Part shown: positions 31,901 through 34,258 of the stretch, piece by piece
How positions within the stretch are numbered: the first letter of the stretch is position 1
Layout: each line of letters starts with the position of its first letter
Program-made: the position numbers and the translations under genes
Source of the DNA: Cereibacter johrii
Lineage (GTDB): Bacteria; Pseudomonadota; Alphaproteobacteria; Rhodobacterales; Rhodobacteraceae
Assembly: GCF_001720585.1 (NCBI RefSeq)
Contig: NZ_MABH01000028.1
Location: forward strand, 1-34,258
Direction of reading: 5' to 3'
Length of the DNA: 34,258 bases
Notes under the pieces: generated by a model
Database searches by the model: none
Seen by the model: the letters and a program-made list of their open reading frames with translations, nothing else
Told to the model about the DNA's origin: nothing

Positions 31901-31918
31901 CGCGCGCCGGCGCGCGTT
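31901..31918. promoter_or_regulatory. 18-bp perfect palindrome upstream of the azoreductase gene
   Basis: ACGCGCGCCGGCGCGCGT equals its own complement and is flanked by TTGCA on the left and TGCAA on the right, extending the symmetry. It ends 56 bases before the azoR start, where an operator would be expected. The rest of 31476-31974 holds no gene that I can support. Confidence 0.45.
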
Positions 31919-31974
31919 GTTTGCAACCCGGTCTGATGCGATGTGAGTGGCCACACCCAACAGAGGTATCCGCC

Positions 31975-32565
31975 ATGACCACCATCCTCCGCATCGACAG
32001 TTCCATCAAGGGCGAGGCTGCCGTCTCGCGCCGTCTCACCCAGCGCATCCTCGACCGGCTGCTGGAAACCCATCCCGACGCGAAGGTCGTCTCGCGGGAC
32101 CTCGCCCAGGGCATCCGTCAGATCGACGGCTCGTGGCTCGGCTCGGTCTTCACCGCGCCCGAGCAGCGCACCGCCGATCAGCAGGAGATCGCGCGCGATG
32201 CCGACGCCGTCATGGCCGAGGTGAAGGAAGCCGACATTCTGGTGATCGCGCTGCCGGTCTACAACTTCGCCGCCCCCGCGCAGCTCAAGAGCTGGGTCGA
32301 CCATATCGCCCGCCGCGGCGAGAGCTTCGTCTATACCGAGACCGGCCCGGTCGGCCTGCTGACCGGCAAGCGCGCCATCGTGGCCTTCACCTCGGACGGC
32401 ACGCCGCTGGGCTCTGAGCTCGATCATGCCTCGGGCTGGCTGCGGCAGGTGCTGGGCTTCGTGGGCATCACCGACGTGGACTTCGTGGCCGCCGATCGCA
32501 TGGTCTTCGGCGCCGACGAGGCCATGGCCCGGGCCGAGGCCGCCGTCGCGGCGCTCGCCGCCTGA
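31975..32565 (+). CDS. azoR: FMN-dependent NADH:quinone oxidoreductase / azoreductase
   Basis: The ATG at 31975 follows a GAGG ribosome site. The 196-residue protein has the flavodoxin-like fold of AzoR: LRIDSSIKGEAAVSRRL binds the FMN phosphate, ALPVYNFAAPAQLKSWVDHI binds the ring, and GPVGLLTGKRAIVAFTSDG follows. These enzymes reduce quinones and azo compounds by two electrons with NADH and protect against electrophile stress. The length and motif order are normal. It is a single-gene unit closed by a strong terminator. The palindrome at 31901-31918 may be the site of a quinone- or thiol-sensing regulator, which is not encoded next to it. Confidence 0.9.
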   Translation: MTTILRIDSSIKGEAAVSRRLTQRILDRLLETHPDAKVVSRDLAQGIRQIDGSWLGSVFTAPEQRTADQQEIARDADAVMAEVKEADILVIALPVYNFAAPAQLKSWVDHIARRGESFVYTETGPVGLLTGKRAIVAFTSDGTPLGSELDHASGWLRQVLGFVGITDVDFVAADRMVFGADEAMARAEAAVAALAA

Positions 32566-32604
32566 TCCGACAGGCCCGCGGCGGTTCCGCCGTCCGACGA
32601 TGCA

Positions 32605-32632
32605 GGCCGCGCCCCCGAGGCGCGGCCTTTTT
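32605..32632 (+). terminator. Rho-independent terminator of azoR
   Basis: A perfect 9-bp stem GGCCGCGCC / GGCGCGGCC with loop CCCGA is followed by five T, 39 bases after the azoR stop. Confidence 0.85.
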
Positions 32633-32829
32633 CTGTGCAGCGGCAGGCTGCGCCACCCATGTCCCGGCCGCGCCTCCGTCGCCGGTGCCATCGGGCGACT
32701 CCTGCCTCGGGCAGCGCGCGGGCGAAATTGTGGCGGCAATGTGGCAGCCTGGTTCGCCTTTCGCGCGAAACCGTGCCCCCTGATGCGGTTGCAGGCCGTT
32801 CCGGCCCGCCCGGGCAGGCGGCTCCGTCT

Positions 32830-32858
32830 CCAAATTGCCGGGGTTGCGGTCAATTTGG
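32830..32858. promoter_or_regulatory. 8-bp inverted repeat upstream of the GTPase gene
   Basis: CCAAATTG and CAATTTGG pair perfectly across 13 bases in an AT-rich island of a GC-rich gap, about 100 bases before the GTPase start. This is a likely operator or promoter element. The rest of 32633-32959 shows no gene. Confidence 0.5.
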
Positions 32859-32959
32859 ATCACATTCCCCCGCCATCACTGAAGCCATATGCGGATGGCG
32901 GTGCGGCCGGTCCCGCCTCGGGCGGGGACCGACGGGCCGCCCGACTGCGGAGATGGATA

Positions 32960-34258
32960 GTGCGCGATTTTGCCGAGAAGACCGAGCTCGCCTCTCCTCT
33001 GGGGCGACCCGCGTTTGAGGAGCTGGAGAGCTACTGGGCGAGCCTCGGCCGCATCCGCGAGGCCCTGCTGGAGCTCGCAACCGATGCCACGCCCACGCTG
33101 CGCACCGACCTCGACCGGATCGTCGAGCGGATCGACGCGTTCGAGCCTTCGGTGAGCCTGCTCGGTCAGGTGAAGGCCGGCAAGAGCACGCTGCTCAACG
33201 CGCTGATCGGGCGGCCGGGCTTCCTTCCGGCGGACGTGAACCCCTGGACCTCGGTCATCACCAACGTCCACCTGAACTCGCCGCGCCGCCCGCTCGAGAC
33301 GCGCGCGCTGTTCCGCTTCTTCGATGCGCTGGAGTGGGAGCGGCTGGCCGTCACCGGCGGGCGGCTCGGAGAGATGGCGCGGCGGGCGGGCTTCACCGAC
33401 GAGGCCGAGGAGGTGCGGGCGCAGGTGATGCGGATGCGCCGGGCGACCGAAGCCCGGCTCGGCGGCGCCTTCGCGACGCTACTGGGCAGCAGCCACGCCT
33501 TCCCCGATCTCACCTCCGAGATCATCGACCGCTACATCTGCTACGGCGACCCGGCCGATGCCTGTGCCGGAGGGCAGGGCTTCTATGCCGACCTCACCCG
33601 CACGGCCGATCTCTATCTCGATCTGCCGGGCTATCCGCAGAACCTGTGCCTGCGCGACACGCCCGGGGTGAACGACACCTTCCTGATGCGCGAGCAGATC
33701 ACGCTCAACGCCATCAGCGAAAGCCGCGTCTGCGTGATCGTCCTCTCGGCGCATCAGGCGCTGACGACGATGGACATGGCGCTTCTGCGCATCATCGGCA
33801 ATGTCGAGGCGCGCGAGGTGCTGGTCTTCGTCAACCGGATCGACGAGCTGGCCGATCCGGCCGCGCAGTGCCGCGAGATCGAGGCCGCGATCCGCCGCAC
33901 GCTCGCCCGGGCGAAGGTGGGCGCGGAGCCCACCATCCTCTTCGGCAGCGCGCTCTGGGCCGTGCGCGCGCTCGAGGACCGCTGCGAGGCGCTTCCGGCG
34001 GCCAGCCGCGCGGCGCTGCGCCTCTGGGCGGCCGAGCAGGGGCTGCGCGAGGAGGGCAGCCTCTGCCGCATGGCCTTCGAGGCCTCCGGCGTGCCGAAAC
34101 TGCACGCGGCCATCGCGCGCCGCGTGGTCGAGGGGCCCGGACAGGCGATGCTGGCCGATATCCAGGCCGAGACCGGCAATGTGATCTCGGAGGTGGAGAC
34201 GGTCGATGTCGTGGCGCGCAGCCAGCCCGCGCTGCGGGTGGACCGCGCCGGGGTGGAG
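32960..34258 (+). CDS. Dynamin-family large GTPase, 3' end outside window
   Basis: Translation is placed at the GTG at 32960, with GGAG seven bases upstream; no ATG in this frame fits. The 433 residues present run open to the window edge. The GTPase motifs are G1 GQVKAGKST (69-77), G3 DTPGVNDT (from D233) and G4 NRID (292-295). Between G1 and G3 is a helical insert (about 100-190) rich in Arg and Glu. GQVKAGKSTLLNAL is typical of bacterial dynamin-like proteins, which act on membranes in repair, division or phage defence. The C-terminal stalk and any membrane-binding paddle lie outside the window. Bacterial dynamin genes often come in pairs, so a partner may follow to the right. Confidence 0.85.
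   Translation, partial: MRDFAEKTELASPLGRPAFEELESYWASLGRIREALLELATDATPTLRTDLDRIVERIDAFEPSVSLLGQVKAGKSTLLNALIGRPGFLPADVNPWTSVITNVHLNSPRRPLETRALFRFFDALEWERLAVTGGRLGEMARRAGFTDEAEEVRAQVMRMRRATEARLGGAFATLLGSSHAFPDLTSEIIDRYICYGDPADACAGGQGFYADLTRTADLYLDLPGYPQNLCLRDTPGVNDTFLMREQITLNAISESRVCVIVLSAHQALTTMDMALLRIIGNVEAREVLVFVNRIDELADPAAQCREIEAAIRRTLARAKVGAEPTILFGSALWAVRALEDRCEALPAASRAALRLWAAEQGLREEGSLCRMAFEASGVPKLHAAIARRVVEGPGQAMLADIQAETGNVISEVETVDVVARSQPALRVDRAGVE

Noticed and set aside
1-34258. CRISPR array
   Set aside because: No series of regularly spaced identical repeats was seen. The only tandem repeat is a two-copy 16-mer at 12705-12736.

Overview
The window is GC-rich DNA whose codon use, gene overlaps and protein families point to an alphaproteobacterium, most likely a Rhodobacterales member of the Rhodobacter/Cereibacter type. 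This is inference from protein style and gene content; there is no rRNA or marker gene here. The window divides into an accessory left third and an orderly metabolic right two thirds. The boundary is a 45-base 3' fragment of a tRNA-Val gene at 12770-12814, which looks like the attachment-site scar of an integrated element.

Accessory part (1-12814). It opens with a phage-type lysis pair: an M15 endopeptidase, cut by the window edge, and an LLH-type holin. Next come a small lipoprotein and a decayed C-terminus of a serine recombinase. A four-gene minus-strand operon (7511 to 2330) encodes a DNA-modification/restriction system: an N6-adenine methyltransferase with an HsdR-N-like PD-(D/E)XK nuclease at its N-terminus, an HsdS specificity subunit, a HEPN-like protein and an HNH nuclease. 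No HsdR translocase is present, so the layout resembles BcgI-type combined restriction-modification enzymes more than classical type I. Beyond it lies a degraded copper-resistance locus: a cueR pseudogene, a DUF305 protein, a Cys-rich exported protein, and a copZ remnant behind an intact-looking CueR-type promoter with a 19-bp spacer. The locus is surrounded by IS remnants. A divergent class C beta-lactamase/LysR (ampC/ampR-like) pair closes the region.

Core-like part (12815-34258). A plus-strand operon (14755-18607) encodes a DUF1989 protein, a polar amino acid-type ABC importer (ATPase, permease, binding protein) and a ureohydrolase. It is divergent from an M24 (creatinase/prolidase-fold) hydrolase. 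Perfect 11-bp inverted repeats sit in the shared promoter region. Together they look like uptake and hydrolysis of a guanidino or amide-bearing nitrogen compound.

A long minus-strand operon (28825 to 18794) encodes a sugar ABC importer (binding protein, double ATPase, two permeases), a DUF4432 aldose-epimerase-like protein, a PfkB/ribokinase-family kinase, deoxyribose-phosphate aldolase and a two-domain aldehyde dehydrogenase of the ALDH16 type. A divergent DeoR-family regulator faces it across a perfect 7-bp inverted repeat. The set is a coherent route for 2-deoxyribose, or a related pentose: import, anomer conversion, phosphorylation, cleavage to glyceraldehyde-3-phosphate plus acetaldehyde, then oxidation of acetaldehyde. 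The tail carries a YghU-type glutathione transferase, a small unknown protein, an AzoR-type azoreductase, and the first 433 codons of a dynamin-family GTPase.
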